A stretch of 64,000 nt of DNA from Microbacterium sp. CSI-V (GTDB lineage: Bacteria; Actinomycetota; Actinomycetes; Actinomycetales; Microbacteriaceae): assembly GCF_001984105.1 (NCBI RefSeq), contig NZ_MTQM01000005.1, positions 124,001 to 188,000 of the forward strand, written 5' to 3'. Numbering within the stretch: the stretch's first letter is position 1; each line of letters starts with the position of its first letter. Below the pieces are notes generated by a model. The model had not been told where the DNA came from, searched no databases, and saw only the letters and a program-made list of their open reading frames with translations. The translations under genes and the position numbers were made by a program. Shown here piece by piece: positions 62,066-64,000 of the stretch.

Positions 62066-63621
62066 GCGGTTTCCTTCCGGTGGCCGGGGTCGTCGAGCAG
62101 GGCGGCGACGATGCGCGCGCGGTCGAGGACTCCGGCGGGGGTGTCCAGGACGATGCGCCCCGAGACGAGGACGACGATGCGGTCGGCGACGTCGAGGATC
62201 TCGTCGACGTCGCTGGAGAGCACGAGCACGGCGGCCCCCTCGGCCGCGCGGTCGCGGGCGGCGTCGCCGATGCGGCGGCGCGCCCCGATGTCGACGCCGC
62301 GGAACGGCTCGTCGAGCACGGCGAGGCGCGGGCCCGTGCGCAGCCACCGCCCCACGACGACCTTCTGCTGGTTGCCGCCCGACAGATCGTCGACACGAGT
62401 GTCCGCGGACGGCGCGACGACGCCGTACGCGTCGATCACGTCGTCGGCGGCGGCGCGCTCGCGTGCGGGCGAGACGACGCCCCAGCGCGAGATCTGCCGC
62501 AGCACCGGGAGTCCGACGGTGCGCCCGATCGACCAGCCAGGCTGGATGCCCTGCCGCTGACGGTCCTCGGGCACGAGCACGACGCCGGCGTCCTTGGCCG
62601 CCGCGGGCGACGCGGGGCGGTAGGGCGCGCCGTCGAGTCGCAAGCGGGCGGTGCCAGCGGGGCGCACCCCGGCGATGATCTCGGCGAGTTCGGTCTTGCC
62701 GGCTCCGAGCAGACCCAGGATGCCGGTCACCTGGCCCGCGGCGACCGAAAGGGCCAGCGGTGCCGCCCCGGGCAGGAGGACCGCGTCGTCGACGGCGAGC
62801 ACCTCGGCGTGCGCGGGGAGCGGGTCGGTGATGTGCTGCTGCAGTTCGGTCGGGACGCCGAGCATCGCCTCCAGGGCCGCCTGCCAGTCGAACGGACGGA
62901 GGGCCTCGAGCTCGAGGCGTCCGTCGCGGAGGACGACGATGCGATCGGCGAGTCGCTCGATCTCCCCGAAACGATGGCTGACGAACAGGATCGACAGGCC
63001 CTCGTCGCGCAGCACCCGCAGCACGGCGAACAGGCGATCCGCCTCCGCGGCCGTCAGCGCCGAGGTCGGCTCGTCGAGGATCAGCAGACGCGGGGTGGAC
63101 CGCAGGGCGCGGGCGAGCACGAGCAGCTGGGCGTCGGATGTGCCCAGGCGCGCGGCATCCGCCCGCAGGACCTCGTCGGACCACGACAGCCCGAGGCGCT
63201 CGAGCGCCGCGCGGGCGACGCGCTCCGCCTCCGCCCGGCGCACGAGACGGTGCCCGCCGGTCGCGAGATCGGTGAGGGCGAGGTTGTCGGCGACGCTCAA
63301 GCCGGGCACGATGCCGTCGGCGATCCGCTGGTGAACGGTCTCGATGCCGGCGCGACGGGCGCGGGCGGGCGAGGTCAGACGGACGTCGGTGCCCGCGACC
63401 GCGATCTCGCCCGTGTACCCGGCATTGGCCCCCGAGATCGCCCCGATCAGCGTGGACTTGCCGGCGCCGTTGGTGCCGAGGAGCGCGGTGATGCTGCCGG
63501 GGAACAGATCCAGCGACACGTCGCGGAGCACCTGGTTGGTGCCGAACCGCACGCCGACGCCGCCCAGGCGGACGACGGGGGCGTCGTTCACCTGAGCGGC
63601 GTGAGAGAGCGGAAACGTCAT
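62062..63621 (-). CDS. Ribose-type ABC importer ATPase with two NBDs, probable methylthioribose
   Basis: The 519-residue RbsA-type protein has two ATPase domains. NBD1: Walker A LLGTNGAGKSTL near residue 47, Walker B LLILDEPTSALT, but the signature reads LGTSDAQLLVLARAL instead of a normal LSVGQQ. NBD2: degenerate Walker A GLLGAGKTEL near 295, normal signature LSGGNQQKVVVGRWL and VLDEPFRGVDIGARR. One degenerate site is common in RbsA. ATG at 63621 overlaps the binding-protein stop. Confidence 0.9.
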   Translation of the reverse strand: MTFPLSHAAQVNDAPVVRLGGVGVRFGTNQVLRDVSLDLFPGSITALLGTNGAGKSTLIGAISGANAGYTGEIAVAGTDVRLTSPARARRAGIETVHQRIADGIVPGLSVADNLALTDLATGGHRLVRRAEAERVARAALERLGLSWSDEVLRADAARLGTSDAQLLVLARALRSTPRLLILDEPTSALTAAEADRLFAVLRVLRDEGLSILFVSHRFGEIERLADRIVVLRDGRLELEALRPFDWQAALEAMLGVPTELQQHITDPLPAHAEVLAVDDAVLLPGAAPLALSVAAGQVTGILGLLGAGKTELAEIIAGVRPAGTARLRLDGAPYRPASPAAAKDAGVVLVPEDRQRQGIQPGWSIGRTVGLPVLRQISRWGVVSPARERAAADDVIDAYGVVAPSADTRVDDLSGGNQQKVVVGRWLRTGPRLAVLDEPFRGVDIGARRRIGDAARDRAAEGAAVLVLSSDVDEILDVADRIVVLVSGRIVLDTPAGVLDRARIVAALLDDPGHRKETA

Positions 63622-64000
63622 CCGGAGACGGCGGGCAGCCAGTCGGCGACGACCGTGTCGTTCAGCAGCAGCGATGGCTCGGCCTCGCGCAGCTGGGCGA
63701 CGTTGGTGATGCCCTTCTCGATGAGGAAGTCGCGCGTGATGGTGACGGCGGGGAACTGGACGGTGTTCTCGGTGAGCTGGCCGGCCAGCTTCAGCGCGAG
63801 AGCGCGCACGACACCGGCGCCCACGGCCGACGGGTCGGTCGCGCTCGTGGCGACCCAGGGGCTGCCGTCGGCGGTGATGACCTCGATGTCGGCGTTGGAG
63901 ATGTCGATGCCGTAGACCTTGACCTTGTCCTGCAGGTTGTTCTGCAGCACCGCCTGGACGACACCCTTGGTGATCTCGTCGTACGGGGCGAAGATCGCCT
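63618..64000 (-). CDS. Sugar-binding protein of the ribose-type importer, C-terminal part (cut by window edge)
   Basis: Only the last 127 or so residues are inside the window. They show the end of a ribose-binding-type periplasmic protein: AIFAPYDEITKGVVQAVLQ, then VKVYGIDISNADIEVITADG and a C-terminal PAVTITRDFLIEKGI segment. It is the first gene seen of the importer-mtnK operon and overlaps the ATPase gene (ATGA). The ligand is inferred to be methylthioribose. Confidence 0.85.
   Translation of the reverse strand, partial: AIFAPYDEITKGVVQAVLQNNLQDKVKVYGIDISNADIEVITADGSPWVATSATDPSAVGAGVVRALALKLAGQLTENTVQFPAVTITRDFLIEKGITNVAQLREAEPSLLLNDTVVADWLPAVSG

Overview
The window is high-GC DNA packed with short-spaced genes, many joined by ATGA or GTGA stop/start overlaps. 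Protein content (HtaA/HmuTUV heme uptake, GalT-GalK, many LacI regulators) and the DtxR-type iron boxes point to an actinobacterium of the Microbacteriaceae, most likely Microbacterium or a close relative; this placement is inference. No rRNA, tRNA, CRISPR array, phage or insertion sequence was recognised.

Layout. 1-7022: a LacI regulator facing a carbohydrate ABC importer (two permeases, one binding lipoprotein) followed by a GH51 arabinofuranosidase and a GH35 beta-galactosidase, read as a plant arabinogalactan-oligosaccharide locus. 7149-10491: a second LacI regulator divergent from galT-galK. 10735-14241: a squalene-cyclase-fold protein, a type-B carboxylesterase and a luciferase-like oxidoreductase. 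14252-23653: a heme-iron locus (two HtaA proteins, an HtaA-associated surface protein, HmuTUV, a DUF916 protein, heme oxygenase, a DUF2470 protein) with four DtxR-like boxes. 23710-26734: an orphan DNA methyltransferase, a lipoate-ligase-like protein and an alpha/beta hydrolase. 26823-31862: MarR-MFS, a LuxR-type regulator and a 14-TM MFS pump. 31960-39129: L-lactate dehydrogenase and the L-rhamnose genes rhaB, rhaEW, rhaI with their LacI regulator. RhaEW should yield L-lactate, which LldD oxidises to pyruvate. 39135-41700: an arabinose-isomerase-like protein with its own LacI regulator. 41839-46659: transglutaminase, alpha-E and circularly permuted ATP-grasp cassette plus a divergent ATP-grasp protein. 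46733-52908: a zinc alcohol dehydrogenase, a proline-iminopeptidase-like hydrolase, an XRE-SDR pair and a membrane molybdopterin oxidoreductase. 52972-55067: a guanidine-modifying enzyme with ornithine aminotransferase. 55352-56931: a Clp-N-domain protein with a CPBP-type membrane protease. 57153-64000: methylthioribose salvage genes mtnA-mtnC-mtnB, convergent with mtnK and a ribose-type ABC importer that probably brings in methylthioribose.

Non-coding structure is the most striking part. Many gene ends carry long, near-perfect inverted repeats, several with a shared GCGTGAG edge, others nested as two palindromes one inside the other. A roughly 62-bp repeat occurs three times and a 30-bp tandem repeat once. 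At least ten genes start 6 nt after a TANNNT hexamer, so they look leaderless. The heptamer GGATGCC/GGCATCC is strongly over-represented through the genes.
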